DNA of 64,000 nucleotides, taken from positions 1-64,000 of the forward strand of contig NZ_JACJTD010000009.1 of assembly GCF_014698505.1 (NCBI RefSeq), in the 5' to 3' direction. This document shows positions 28,061 through 37,308 of the stretch, one piece after another. Position 1 is the stretch's first letter; each line of letters starts with the position of its first letter. The position numbers and the translations under genes were made by a program. Below the pieces are notes generated by a model. The model was not told the DNA's origin. It made no database searches and saw only the letters and a list, made by a program, of their open reading frames with translations. The stretch comes from Nostoc foliaceum FACHB-393. GTDB taxonomy: Bacteria; Cyanobacteriota; Cyanobacteriia; Cyanobacteriales; Nostocaceae.

Positions 28061-28743
28061 GGTTTTTACTCACAAATTAACACTTACGATAGTGTTCCCG
28101 TTAATAATTAGGAACAAACATTACAGAAATTAGACTTGTGGCTAGGATTTTGTAGTTTGCTATACGGAACTATTTTTATTTTGACGCTACATATCCTGAA
28201 ATTATCTCAAGAAATGTTAAGAAAGTCAACGAATCCTGACATTTCTCGAAAATTCGCTTTACAAAAAAAATTCCGAGTAGTTAACTTAACCTGCTAGGGT
28301 AGCTGTATGACTTTTATTCCACAAGTCTGAAAGTCTTGCCATTACTGTATTTAAGCAAGATTTTGTGGGTGGGAAGAATTCACATTAAGATCGCTTACAT
28401 ATCAAATAATCACCTTAAACCCGGATCTAGAACTGCTGGTATTTATCTAAGGGTAAACAACACAAGAATATTTGTCAGATACTTGGGTATAAAGTGTTGC
28501 AAAACATAACGGCTAAAGTACACTACGAAGGCTTTTACCCAGGATCTGTTAACAATTTCTTAAGTAAAACCGTAATATCTTGGTTATTTTCGGCACTAAT
28601 GTTACACAGCTTTCTTTGGATAAACATCTGTACAAGGGTAGAGTAAGGGATTTCCAAATAAAACAATATCCAATTGCAGGCGAAGCAGAATCTGATAGTT
28701 GGATTGGATGCAAGAATTGGATAATTGGATTTTTGGAGTTCCC
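28061..28743. other. Long gene-free region
   Basis: About 680 bases hold no credible coding frame. The left end must contain the DUF4327 promoter. GAATTGGATAATTGGATTT-type short repeats occur near 28690-28735, next to the miniature element. The region is long enough for a non-coding RNA, but I recognise no known RNA family. Confidence 0.45.
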
Positions 28744-28912
28744 TTAATAGGACGTGAGTTCGACGAACCTCTCCCTGCCTTGAACTTTCGTTCGAGTCTG
28801 TCCCTCTCCGAGTCGGAGAGGGACGGTTTTGCGTAGTAAAACCAGGGAGAGGTCTTTTTTGCAGCTAGTTAGGCAGACATCTGAATGAGCCATCGAACTC
28901 ACGTTAATAGGA
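28744..28912. mobile_element. 151-bp MITE with 9-bp target-site duplication
   Basis: The element spans 28753-28903. Its ends are perfect 11-bp terminal inverted repeats (CGTGAGTTCGA and TCGAACTCACG). It is flanked on both sides by the same 9 bases, TTAATAGGA (28744-28752 and 28904-28912). Inside are nested palindromes: ACCTCTCCCTG pairs with CAGGGAGAGGT, and GTCCCTCTCCGA pairs with TCGGAGAGGGAC. There is no transposase, so it must be mobilised in trans by a full element with matching ends. A small minus-strand frame across it is an artefact. Confidence 0.88.
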
Positions 28913-29051
28913 TTTCTCTTAAAGGTCATTACAAATAGGCAAGAGGGGGTAGAGGGAAAGAGGAATAGTAGAGTAAGGACGAAAGCCAAGGCAAACAAAA
29001 AGCGTATATATGCAACTAGCGATCGCTGATGTAGGTTATGGTCACATTAAA

Positions 29052-29076
29052 ACAGACGCGATCTAGTCACGTCTGT
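29052..29076 (-). terminator. Terminator after rbfA
   Basis: Arms ACAGACG and CGTCTGT form a 7-bp stem about 60 bases after the rbfA stop. On the minus strand the stem is followed by TTTT, which fits a short rho-independent terminator. Confidence 0.55.
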
Positions 29077-29137
29077 AAACTGTTTGGCGGATTTGCTGAG
29101 ATTAATTGTTCTGAAGTTACATTGTTATTTAAGTTAC

Positions 29138-29557
29138 TTATTCACTAAATGATTCATCATCTTGATCTGTGCTGTCTTCTACTGGTAACAGATTTTCTGG
29201 AGGACGCTCATGGTTAAGTTGGCTTAGTAGTGCCAGTACTTTATTACCGCGTTCTATGGAGCGATCTTCCAGAAACAGCACTTCTGGTGTACGACGTAGC
29301 CGCACCCGCGCCCCAAGTTCACTACGGACGTAACCCGTAGCTGACTTTAAGCCTGCCATTGTTTCTGCCTTAGCTTCATCTGTACCATAAATACTGACGT
29401 AGATTTTGGCGTGTTGGAGATCACCAGAAACATCAACATCAGTAACACTTACCATTCCTGTACCCACACGGTCATCCTTAATGCCGTTGAGCAGCATTTG
29501 GCTAACTTCCCGTTTGATCAGTTCAGCAACGCGGGAAACCCGGCGATTTGTAGCCAT
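29138..29557 (-). CDS. rbfA: Ribosome-binding factor A
   Basis: RbfA binds the 30S subunit and helps mature the 5' end of 16S rRNA. The 139 residues show the KH-like fold pattern: [24 protein letters not shown] at the start, [23 protein letters not shown] in the middle, and [31 protein letters not shown] near the end. An acidic tail follows. The gene lies downstream of the DUF751 gene on the same strand, an arrangement common in cyanobacteria, and the two may be co-transcribed despite 120 bases between them. Confidence 0.94.
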   Translation of the reverse strand: MATNRRVSRVAELIKREVSQMLLNGIKDDRVGTGMVSVTDVDVSGDLQHAKIYVSIYGTDEAKAETMAGLKSATGYVRSELGARVRLRRTPEVLFLEDRSIERGNKVLALLSQLNHERPPENLLPVEDSTDQDDESFSE

Positions 29558-29680
29558 AAAAATTTCGCCTCCTCACAGAGGTTGTACACAAAAATATATG
29601 CAAGTTGGTTTAGACAGTACTTAGCGGGAGCAACGCCAAGAGCAACCGTCTGTGGGGCACAGCCCCGATATAGCGCTAGT

Positions 29681-29887
29681 CTAGATTGTACTCAAGCCCA
29701 GCATTGCACGTAGGGTGAGAGTAAGGAAGACTAGGCTGCTCACAAATAAACCCAAGAGGGCGATCAAGGTAACTGGGCGCTTTAACAGTGGCATTAATGG
29801 CGCAAAGGTGTTCAAAAACAGGCCTAAGACGATACTAATTAAGTACCGGGGGTAGCGAAAGACGTTATCCCAAAATCCGTCAAACAT
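29681..29887 (-). CDS. DUF751 / Ycf33-like small membrane protein
   Basis: A 68-residue membrane protein beginning MFDGFWDNVFRYPRYLISIVLG, the DUF751 signature, with two transmembrane helices (about residues 14-34 and 41-63) around PLLKRPVTLIALLG. The family is conserved in cyanobacteria and some plastids (Ycf33); its function is unknown. It sits upstream of rbfA in the same direction, as in many relatives. Confidence 0.85.
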   Translation of the reverse strand: MFDGFWDNVFRYPRYLISIVLGLFLNTFAPLMPLLKRPVTLIALLGLFVSSLVFLTLTLRAMLGLSTI

Positions 29888-30051
29888 CTGAATGTAAACT
29901 GCCTTGTTATATACTTACGTTTGTTTTGATATGTTGATCTACTCAATTGTAATCTATGCGGCTGGAAAATTACCCAGTTAATATAAAATATGCTTCGTCG
30001 CTTATATTGGCTTTATTTAGTCAAGATTATTTTCAGTTAAATCGGAAGTAA

Positions 30052-30879
30052 ATGGTAATTCAAATCCCCAAAGAAACTAGCCCGCGTCCATTTTTGAAGT
30101 GGGCAGGGGGTAAAAGTAGGTTGATACAGCAATATATTCCTTATTTTCCCAAGAGTTATAAAAATTACTATGAACCATTTTTAGGTGGTGGTGCTGTTTT
30201 TTTCTATCTCCAACCAACCGCAGCAATTTTAACTGACATTAATGCCGAATTAATTAACACTTATTGTTGTGTTAGAGATCATATTGAAGAATTAATTTCT
30301 ATATTGAAAGAGCATAAAAACCGACATGATAAAGATTATTATTATAGTGTCAGGAATAACTCTGGTGGTACTGATATAGAAAAAGCTGCTCGTCTAATTT
30401 ATCTGAATAAAACTTGTTTTAATGGTCTTTATCGAGTCAATTCACAGGGTAAATTCAATGTGCCTTTAGGCAGATACGAAAATCCAAATATTTGTTCGGA
30501 GGTTTTACTGCGAACAGCTTCAGAAGCACTTTCTACATCTGAAATTAAACAAACACACTTTGTTGATGTACTAAATTATGCCACAAGCAGTGATGATTTT
30601 ATTTATTTTGATCCACCATACTATCCTGTAAGTGAAACTAGCTATTTTACAGCTTACAGTAGCGATCGCTTTGCTGAAGAACAGCAAGTTCAACTCAAAG
30701 ATATATTTGAAAAATTAGCTGAACGTGGAGTAAAAGTCATGCTATCTAATTCAGATTGTGAATTTATTCGCAACCTTTACAGCAGTTTCAATATCCACAC
30801 TATATCAGCATCTAGGGCAATTAATTCTAACGCCAAAAAGCGTGGAAAGATCACAGAAGTTTTAGTAACTTCTTATTAA
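30052..30879 (+). CDS. Dam-type DNA adenine-N6 methyltransferase
   Basis: An alpha-class adenine methylase of 275 residues, related to Dam and M.DpnII. The S-adenosylmethionine motifs are FLKWAGGKSRLI and YYEPFLGGGAVFFYL; the catalytic motif is DPPY in FIYFDPPYYPVSETSYF. Such enzymes usually methylate GATC. Its last four bases overlap the convergent PD-(D/E)XK nuclease gene, which suggests a type II restriction-modification pair rather than a lone housekeeping methylase. The recognition site is inferred from the family, not read. Confidence 0.9.
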   Translation: MVIQIPKETSPRPFLKWAGGKSRLIQQYIPYFPKSYKNYYEPFLGGGAVFFYLQPTAAILTDINAELINTYCCVRDHIEELISILKEHKNRHDKDYYYSVRNNSGGTDIEKAARLIYLNKTCFNGLYRVNSQGKFNVPLGRYENPNICSEVLLRTASEALSTSEIKQTHFVDVLNYATSSDDFIYFDPPYYPVSETSYFTAYSSDRFAEEQQVQLKDIFEKLAERGVKVMLSNSDCEFIRNLYSSFNIHTISASRAINSNAKKRGKITEVLVTSY

Positions 30880-31358
30880 ATATTATTGTTAGACCAAGCA
30901 ATAAATGAACTTAAATTATGAACAGAGAGAAGGTTTTGATTGAGAAGAACTTGTTTATTTAACCACGATACAGCTTGCGGTTTCATACCTCCACCGTCAA
31001 TTAATACAACTGCTTGTGCAGGATAGCAATTTTGAATATTTAAGTTAAGGTAAGGAAGTTTTTCATCAACTGAACCGCTAGTTTGCTGCCATTTACACTC
31101 AATAATCAGCCCGGAAGAAACGGATGCAGCGCCAATAATGTAAAAGTCTACATATATATAGCTCCCATAAATTCCTGCTCCGATATAAACCTGCCTTGCA
31201 TATCTTTTTGGTATAGTATTCAAGCTTAAAAGACATCCTAGACGCTGTTTCTTTGGTAAATCAAAGCCCACTTGCACATATCCATGACCCAGTAAAGTCC
31301 CTTCTACAGCTTTTTCCAAAACATTGCCAGAAGTAACTGCTCTTGCACCTTGAGTCAT
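30876..31358 (-). CDS. PD-(D/E)XK nuclease-like protein, putative restriction enzyme
   Basis: A 160-residue protein with a PD-(D/E)XK-like core: GSYIYVDFYIIGAASVSSGLIIECKWQQTSGS, with Asp in the VDFYII strand and the ExK pair in IIECKWQ, followed by SVDEKLPYL. The helix GNVLEKAVEGTLLGHGY near the N-terminus also fits this nuclease fold. It is convergent to the adenine methylase gene and overlaps it by four bases. I infer a small type II restriction endonuclease paired with that methylase. A lone Holliday-junction-type or Vsr-like nuclease is less likely. Confidence 0.72.
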   Translation of the reverse strand: MTQGARAVTSGNVLEKAVEGTLLGHGYVQVGFDLPKKQRLGCLLSLNTIPKRYARQVYIGAGIYGSYIYVDFYIIGAASVSSGLIIECKWQQTSGSVDEKLPYLNLNIQNCYPAQAVVLIDGGGMKPQAVSWLNKQVLLNQNLLSVHNLSSFIAWSNNNI

Positions 31359-31449
31359 TTTTATCCTGATTATTTTCCAAAAGATTTCCTGATTTTAGGA
31401 TTCCCTGGAAGCAACAGTAAATACTTAGGTCATATAAATTTTGAGAGAT

Positions 31450-31531
31450 TTCCTCGTTTCCAGCCTCTAGCTAGAAACGAGGTTTTAATAAGGTTTTGGC
31501 TTAAGTTGACACGTATAGGCAGTGCCGTGTT
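31450..31531. repeat. Left copy of a repeat flanking the sigma/CHAT module
   Basis: A hairpin (CTCGTTTCCAGC... and CTAGAAACGAG) is followed by AAGGTTTTGGCTTAAGTTGA, then CACGTATAGGCAGTGCCGTG. A close copy in the same orientation lies at 37709-37788. The pair brackets the genes from the sigma-like factor to the DUF928 gene. Confidence 0.7.
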
Positions 31532-31584
31532 ATCTCACCGTAACTCCTATATACTTATTTTTGAAGGTTCATCCTTTTGAATTC

Positions 31585-32802
31585 ATGCGTCCTCGCCAGA
31601 ACATCTCGGAAATATTTTCGACTTTCATCCAATTTGAAGCCGATCGCTTCAACTGTTGGATATATGATGCCAAACTACGGCGCAGTATCCAAAATTGCTT
31701 GGTACAGATATCAGAAACGAAATACTCAGAAAATTTTTGGGCGATTTACTGGCATAAGAACTGGCAAAATCAGCCTAACTCTCTAGCTGAAGCGCATCTA
31801 TCAGCTTATTTGCAAGAGACTTGTTATTGGTCAGCGCAAAGGACGATCCCTCAAATTATTAGTGTGCAGTGCACCTTATCTGACTGTTTTCAAATAGCGA
31901 TCGCAGAAGTGCCAAAAATTCTCAAAGCTTGCGATCCTGACCAAAAAGCCAGCCTGAAAAGCTACAGTAATGTGGCTTTTGGCAATGTGATTCGGGATGC
32001 TTTGCGGCAAAAACAAGAAATAGATTTTTGTAACGATTGGGCATTGCTGCTAAAGTTGAGCCGCAAGCGACTACAGCAATCATTACAAAATGCTGGGCTA
32101 ACAGATGAAACTATTACCCGTTACCTGTTAGCTTGGAAATGTTTTGCAGATGGTTACATTCTGGGTAAATCGCCAGGAGTGCGGAAGTTACAAAGACCTG
32201 ATCAAGATACTTGGGAAGCGATCGCTCAACTCTACAACCGCGATCGCTTAACACAACTCAACCCATCAGGGACAGAATGCAACGCCCAAACTCTCGAAAA
32301 ATGGCTACTGTTATCCGCCAAACACGCACGTTCTTATTTATATCCTGTGGTTTCTTCACTCAACGCCCCTAAAACAGGTCAAGCCGATAGTGAATTACAA
32401 GATGATTTACCAGATACTACTCAAAATGAATCTTTACTCGCAGATTTAATAGCCAGAGAAGAAGCAGAGACTCAAAAAAACCAACAACAAGAAATCCATA
32501 ATCTATTAATTAATACTCTGGCAAAACTCTCTCCTCAATCACAACAATTGCTGCAACTCTACTATCAGCAAGGACTTACTCAACAACAAATTGCTAAACA
32601 ACAGCAAATCCAGCAATATCAAATATCACGGCAATTGGCTAAAACAAGAGAATCTCTACTACTGGCGATCGCCAAGTGGAGTCAAGAAACAATGCATATT
32701 TCTCCAACTTCCAACGTGGTTAAACATATTAGTGCAGTATTAGAGGAATGGTTACAAAATTATTTCAGTAATTTGGAACCTCACTCCTCAAAGGAGCAGT
32801 AG
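31585..32802 (+). CDS. Sigma-70-like regulatory protein
   Basis: I use the ATG at 31585 (MRPRQNISEIF; 405 residues); the frame extends to 31522 through a repeat. The last 80 residues carry a sigma region 4-like helix-turn-helix: LSPQSQQLLQLYYQQGLTQQQIAKQQQIQQYQISRQLAKTRESLL. The N-terminal 300 residues resemble the divergent region 2-containing part of a cyanobacterial sigma-like family. The DUF1822 gene follows three bases after the stop, so the two are co-transcribed. It probably directs transcription of this locus or of envelope genes; promoter specificity is unknown. Confidence 0.75.
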   Translation: MRPRQNISEIFSTFIQFEADRFNCWIYDAKLRRSIQNCLVQISETKYSENFWAIYWHKNWQNQPNSLAEAHLSAYLQETCYWSAQRTIPQIISVQCTLSDCFQIAIAEVPKILKACDPDQKASLKSYSNVAFGNVIRDALRQKQEIDFCNDWALLLKLSRKRLQQSLQNAGLTDETITRYLLAWKCFADGYILGKSPGVRKLQRPDQDTWEAIAQLYNRDRLTQLNPSGTECNAQTLEKWLLLSAKHARSYLYPVVSSLNAPKTGQADSELQDDLPDTTQNESLLADLIAREEAETQKNQQQEIHNLLINTLAKLSPQSQQLLQLYYQQGLTQQQIAKQQQIQQYQISRQLAKTRESLLLAIAKWSQETMHISPTSNVVKHISAVLEEWLQNYFSNLEPHSSKEQ

Positions 32803-32804
32803 CT

Positions 32805-33944
32805 ATGTCATCTTTTTGTGTTCCTCCAACTCAACTGTGGTTAGAGGTGTCTCCTGAAGTTCAAGACAAATCTTGGCAGCAAAGCCAGTCTAGTGTTAGT
32901 CCCTGTGGTCGTTGGAATGCTTTTCTAAATCAAGTATGCCTCAGTACTTTTCTGCCTTGGTTGCAAGCAGAATATGTACCAGAAGCTACTATTAATACAC
33001 TTCCAATAACTTGGGAACTTGTCAACGGCACTGCTATAAATCTAGATACAAAACGCTTGATTCTAATTCCAGATAAAAGCTTAGAAACTAGAGAATTTTC
33101 TGTACCACAAGAATGGATAGATATTCCTCAATGGGCAGGAGATTACTACTTGGCAGTACAAGTCAGTCCTGATGGTGAGTGGATGAGAATTTGGGGCTAT
33201 ACCACTCATGAGCAATTAAAAAATCAAGGTAGCTACGATTCCCAAGAACGGACTTACTCTTTAGATGCTAATCAAATGGTTGAGGATCTAAATGTGCTTT
33301 GGGTAGTACGTCAACTGTATCCTGAAGAACAAACACAAACTGTCATCGCTCCTTTGCCTGTTTTATCAGCTGCTCAAGTAGAAAATTTGTGGCAAAGATT
33401 AGCAAGTCCCACAATTACTAATCCTCGCCTGGAATTGCCCTTTGAAATCTGGGGAGCATTGTTAGATAGGGAAGATTGGTCACAAAGATTTAGACAGAAA
33501 CCAGCACTTGTCAACTTGCGTCAGTGGTTCCAAAATATAGTTGCAGATAGTTGGCAAACAATAGAAAACTTCCTGGGTACACAGCCAGATTTCGCCTTTA
33601 GCTTTCGCCAAAATGATTCGGCTCAACAATCAATCCAACGAGTTAAGGAAATTGAGTTACCAACTAGAAATCAAGATGTAGTGTTAATGTTGACATTAAC
33701 CACAGAAATAGATAATAAAGTAGGAATCCGTGTCCAATTGTATCCCAAGGAGCGCAATTTCTATTTACCTCTAAATATTAGCCTGGCATTGATTTCTGCT
33801 TCTGGAGAAATTGTGCAATCAGTACAAGCACGAGAAACAGATAACTCGATCCAACTCAAAGGCTTCCGATGTCCTGAAAATACAAGTTTTAGTCTTCAGG
33901 TTGGTTTAGATGATTTCAATTTCACACAAGAGTTTATCAGTTAG
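32805..33944 (+). CDS. DUF1822 family protein
   Basis: A 379-residue cyanobacterial protein with the DUF1822 pattern: PPTQLWLEVSPEVQDKSWQQS, then WELVNGTAINLDTKRLILIPDKSLETREFSVPQEWIDIPQWAGDYYLAVQVSPDGEWMRIWGYTTH, which includes two beta-rich repeats. A C-terminal beta domain (about residues 280-379) with KVGIRVQLYPKERNFYLP follows. There is no signal peptide or membrane segment. The gene is 3 bases downstream of the sigma-like gene and 18 bases upstream of the CHAT-CHASE2 gene, so it belongs to one operon. The function is unknown; its constant company suggests a regulator or adaptor. Confidence 0.83.
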   Translation: MSSFCVPPTQLWLEVSPEVQDKSWQQSQSSVSPCGRWNAFLNQVCLSTFLPWLQAEYVPEATINTLPITWELVNGTAINLDTKRLILIPDKSLETREFSVPQEWIDIPQWAGDYYLAVQVSPDGEWMRIWGYTTHEQLKNQGSYDSQERTYSLDANQMVEDLNVLWVVRQLYPEEQTQTVIAPLPVLSAAQVENLWQRLASPTITNPRLELPFEIWGALLDREDWSQRFRQKPALVNLRQWFQNIVADSWQTIENFLGTQPDFAFSFRQNDSAQQSIQRVKEIELPTRNQDVVLMLTLTTEIDNKVGIRVQLYPKERNFYLPLNISLALISASGEIVQSVQARETDNSIQLKGFRCPENTSFSLQVGLDDFNFTQEFIS

Positions 33945-33962
33945 TTTTAGAAATTAATCGCC

Positions 33963-36302
33963 ATGAGTAAACTGATCGTCCTAAACTTAGGAAAAGGAAA
34001 CTTACAGCAAGGGTTTCCCACGGTCATTGCTCAACTTTGGCAAACGGATGTTCCTACTCCGATGCAATTTACAGGTGGATTACCTGCTGCACCACAATTG
34101 GAACATCTTTATCAACGTTGGCAACAAATGTATACAGCTTTGTATACTAGTTTGGGTTGGCGCAGTCGCAACATTGCAGACTTTGAAATTGATGAAGAAG
34201 ACGTTACCCATATTTCCCAAACGGAGTTTGACAACCTCTCTCAAGAATTACAACAAAATCTGAACACATGGCTGAATAGTTCCCTGTTTCTGAATATTGA
34301 CCGGAAGTTGCGGACTCAACTCTTACCGAACGAGGAAATTCGTTGCATTATTACTGCTGAATCAGATCAAGTTTTGCAGCTTCCCTGGTGTCTGTGGCAT
34401 TTTTTTACTGATTACCCCCAAGCAGAAATTGCCCTGAGTCCGCCAGAATATACCCGTTCTGTGAAAACAAATCCTCAAAAAACTCAAGGTAAAGTCAGAA
34501 TCTTAGCAATTTTAGGCGATCGCCAGGGCATCGATCTCGAAAAAGACCAAAATTTACTTCGCCAATTACCTAATGTTGAACTCAAGTTTTTAGTCGAACC
34601 CAACCGTTCCGAACTCACAGAACAATTATGGAAGTCAGGTTGGGATATTCTTTTTTTTGCGGGGCATAGTTCCAGCCAAGGTAAAGGACGAATGCTGCTG
34701 AATTCTGGCGAAACTTTAACTATTGACCAATTAAAGTATGGTTTACAAAAGGCGATCGCTCAAGGGTTACAGCTAGCAATTTTTAACTCTTGTGATGGTT
34801 TGGGATTAGCACAAGATTTAGCTGATTTGCATTTACCCCAAGTGATTGTCATGCGCGAACCCGTACCAGACCGGGTAGCACAGGAATTTTTGAAGCACTT
34901 CCTGGCACTTTTTTCTCAAGGAAAAACTCTGTATGCAGCCGTGAGAGAGGCCAGAGAAAGATTACAATCTCTAGAACATGATTTTCCCTGCGCTACTTGG
35001 TTACCTGTCATTTGCCAAAACCCAGCAGAAATTTCGCCTACTTGGCAGGATCTGTGCGGTCAGAGGTTGGGTTTATATCTGCCACGCCCGAATTTAAGGC
35101 AGTTACCACTGGTTTTTTTAAATAGCTTAAGTGTTACTTTAATTATCGGATTAATCCGGTTATTCGGTGGGCTGCAACCCCTAGAACTAGAAGCATTTGA
35201 CCAATTAATGCGACTACGACCCAAAGAACAGCCAGACTCGCGGCTTTTGGTAGTAACTATCACCGACCAAGATATTCAAGCCCAAGGACAGGAACCGCGC
35301 CAAGGTTCCTTATCCGATAAGTATCTCAATCTTCTGCTAGCCAAACTGGAACAATATCAACCAGCAGCTATTGGTCTAGATATATACAGAGATTTTCCAG
35401 TGAGTGCCAACCAACCAGAACTAGCCAAGCGGATGCAACAAAGCGATCGCTTAATTGCAATCTGTAAACGTGCTGACCCAAAATACGACCCCACAGGCAT
35501 TTCGCCCCCACTGGAAATACCAGAAACACGGCTAGGTTTTAGCGATTTTGTTGAGGACAATGATGGTGTACTCCGCCGTCATTTGTTGGCGATGACTCCC
35601 AACCCGATTTCGTCAAGTTGTACTCCGGCTTCTGCCTTTAACGTGCAGCTAGCATTTCTTTATCTGAAAAAACAGGGAATTCTAGCCAAATTTACCCCAA
35701 ATTGGGATTTGCAACTAGGAAATAAGACTTTCCCACGGTTACAAAATCGGACTAGTGGTTATCAGTCGATAGATGCCCAAGGCAGTCAGATTTTACTAAA
35801 TTACCGTTTTTCGCCCTCAGTGCAAGCGATCGCACCCCAAGCTACCCTCAGCCAAGTCTTGAACGGACAAATAAACCCAAATGCCTTAAAAAACCGGATT
35901 ATTCTGATTGGTGTCACTAGTAATAGTAGTAGCGATTACTGGTATACACCCTATGGTAAAAACCCTTCAGAAATCATTCCAGGCATAATCATTCAGGCAC
36001 AAATGGTCAGTGAAATACTCAGTGCCGCTTTAGACCAAAGACCCATGTTATGGGTTTGGAGTCAATGGGGTGATATTTGCTGGATTTGGGGTTGGTCTTT
36101 AACAGGTGGTCTACTAGTTTGGTATCTTCGCAAAATAGCTTATGTCAGTATTGCTGTAACCGTAGCATCAGGTACGCTGTTTGGACTTTGTTTAATCCTG
36201 TTCACTCAGGGCGGCTGGATACCCTTAGTACCACCGATGATGTCTTTGCTACTTAGTAGCACTATATTTATCTCTATCAGCAAAAAATTACAGAAATTGT
36301 AG
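33963..36302 (+). CDS. CHAT protease domain fused to CHASE2 sensor, membrane protein
   Basis: 779 residues. The N-terminal 370 residues are a caspase-like CHAT domain with the catalytic dyad H235 (LFFAGHSS) and C277 (FNSCDG), so it is probably an active cysteine protease. One transmembrane helix follows (about 380-400), then an extracytoplasmic CHASE2 domain (LLVVTITDQDI... to NRIILIGVTS, about 420-670), and three C-terminal helices. The layout puts a protease inside and a sensor outside the cell membrane. It is the third gene of the sigma/DUF1822 operon, with DUF928 91 bases downstream. The heterocyst regulator HetF is a known CHAT protease in this group of organisms. Ligand and substrate are unknown. 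Confidence 0.88.
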   Translation: MSKLIVLNLGKGNLQQGFPTVIAQLWQTDVPTPMQFTGGLPAAPQLEHLYQRWQQMYTALYTSLGWRSRNIADFEIDEEDVTHISQTEFDNLSQELQQNLNTWLNSSLFLNIDRKLRTQLLPNEEIRCIITAESDQVLQLPWCLWHFFTDYPQAEIALSPPEYTRSVKTNPQKTQGKVRILAILGDRQGIDLEKDQNLLRQLPNVELKFLVEPNRSELTEQLWKSGWDILFFAGHSSSQGKGRMLLNSGETLTIDQLKYGLQKAIAQGLQLAIFNSCDGLGLAQDLADLHLPQVIVMREPVPDRVAQEFLKHFLALFSQGKTLYAAVREARERLQSLEHDFPCATWLPVICQNPAEISPTWQDLCGQRLGLYLPRPNLRQLPLVFLNSLSVTLIIGLIRLFGGLQPLELEAFDQLMRLRPKEQPDSRLLVVTITDQDIQAQGQEPRQGSLSDKYLNLLLAKLEQYQPAAIGLDIYRDFPVSANQPELAKRMQQSDRLIAICKRADPKYDPTGISPPLEIPETRLGFSDFVEDNDGVLRRHLLAMTPNPISSSCTPASAFNVQLAFLYLKKQGILAKFTPNWDLQLGNKTFPRLQNRTSGYQSIDAQGSQILLNYRFSPSVQAIAPQATLSQVLNGQINPNALKNRIILIGVTSNSSSDYWYTPYGKNPSEIIPGIIIQAQMVSEILSAALDQRPMLWVWSQWGDICWIWGWSLTGGLLVWYLRKIAYVSIAVTVASGTLFGLCLILFTQGGWIPLVPPMMSLLLSSTIFISISKKLQKL

Positions 36303-36393
36303 AGAACGGAAGTGTAGTAATAAATTAGGTATTAATCTTCAAGAATCAAAAATCCTAATAAATTACTTCTGCGATCGCTAATTAATTTCTTTT

Positions 36394-37176
36394 ATGAAAA
36401 AATTACTTTGGTTTCACACTGCCACCCTCATCCCTGCACTGACCTTAGGCATTTTTGACATACCTGGAAATTTGCCTGTACAGGCTGAAACCTTAACATC
36501 AACAAGTGAAATCAGGTATGTTGCACCAAGAGTGCAGGAAAAGCCAGGAGAACCGACAGGAAGGCGTAGAGGTGGAGGTAGTCGTGGTTCCTGTAAGCAG
36601 TATGAGACTTTGACAGCTTTAGTACCTACAACTAAAACAGGTACAAAAGATTTAGTTTGGGGACAGTCAGCATCTCAAACCCCAACATTTTGGTTCTTTG
36701 TGCCTGATAAATTAACTGCAAATGTTCCTGTAGAGTTCGTGCTTCAGGATGAAACAGACAATTATGTGTATCAGAAAAAATTTAATCCTTCACAAACATC
36801 GGCAGGAATTATCAGTTTAGCAGTACAACCTACATCAACTCTAGAGGCAGGTAAAACTTATCGTTGGACTTTTTCGATTTATTGCGATCCTCAGAAGCCC
36901 TCTGCTGCCGTTTATGTTCGAGGCTCAATGACACAAGTGGCCCTCAACCCATCATCGCAACAACAACTTGAGGCAGCTAAAACACCGTTGGCAAGAGCTA
37001 CTTTTTTTGCCAAACATGGTGTCTGGTATGATGCCTTAACAACTTTAGGAGAACATTTACAAAGCAATAAACGCAAAGATCCAAAAATTGCATCAGCTTG
37101 GGTTGAGCTACTCAAACAGGTAGATTTAGCTAAGTCTAATACAGATGCGATCGCATCCTGCTGTATTACCAAATAA
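36394..37176 (+). CDS. DUF928 family secreted protein
   Basis: A 260-residue protein with a signal peptide (MKKLLWFHTATLIPALTLGIF ... VQA). The mature part has the DUF928 pattern: a Pro/Gly/Arg-rich linker (GEPTGRRRGGGSRGSC), LTALVPTTKTG, LVWGQSASQTPTFWFFVPDKLTANVPVEFVLQDE and a C-terminal helical part (TPLARATFFAKHGVWYDALTTLGEHL). It is exported to the periplasm or surface. It follows the CHAT-CHASE2 gene and could be the ligand, substrate or partner of that sensor. The family function is unknown. Confidence 0.85.
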   Translation: MKKLLWFHTATLIPALTLGIFDIPGNLPVQAETLTSTSEIRYVAPRVQEKPGEPTGRRRGGGSRGSCKQYETLTALVPTTKTGTKDLVWGQSASQTPTFWFFVPDKLTANVPVEFVLQDETDNYVYQKKFNPSQTSAGIISLAVQPTSTLEAGKTYRWTFSIYCDPQKPSAAVYVRGSMTQVALNPSSQQQLEAAKTPLARATFFAKHGVWYDALTTLGEHLQSNKRKDPKIASAWVELLKQVDLAKSNTDAIASCCITK

Positions 37177-37308
37177 TTGATCGGCATCTGCCAATAAACA
37201 TTTCGAGAAAAGTTTGCCATATATGCTTTCATACTTGCGGAAGAGGTAATGTATCGCCAAGACAATTGTCATGGCAATAGGGTAATGTACAAGCGCTCCG
37301 AGATAGTT

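Noticed and set aside
28744-28998. 84-residue minus-strand ORF
   Set aside because: Most of it lies in the MITE and its palindromes.
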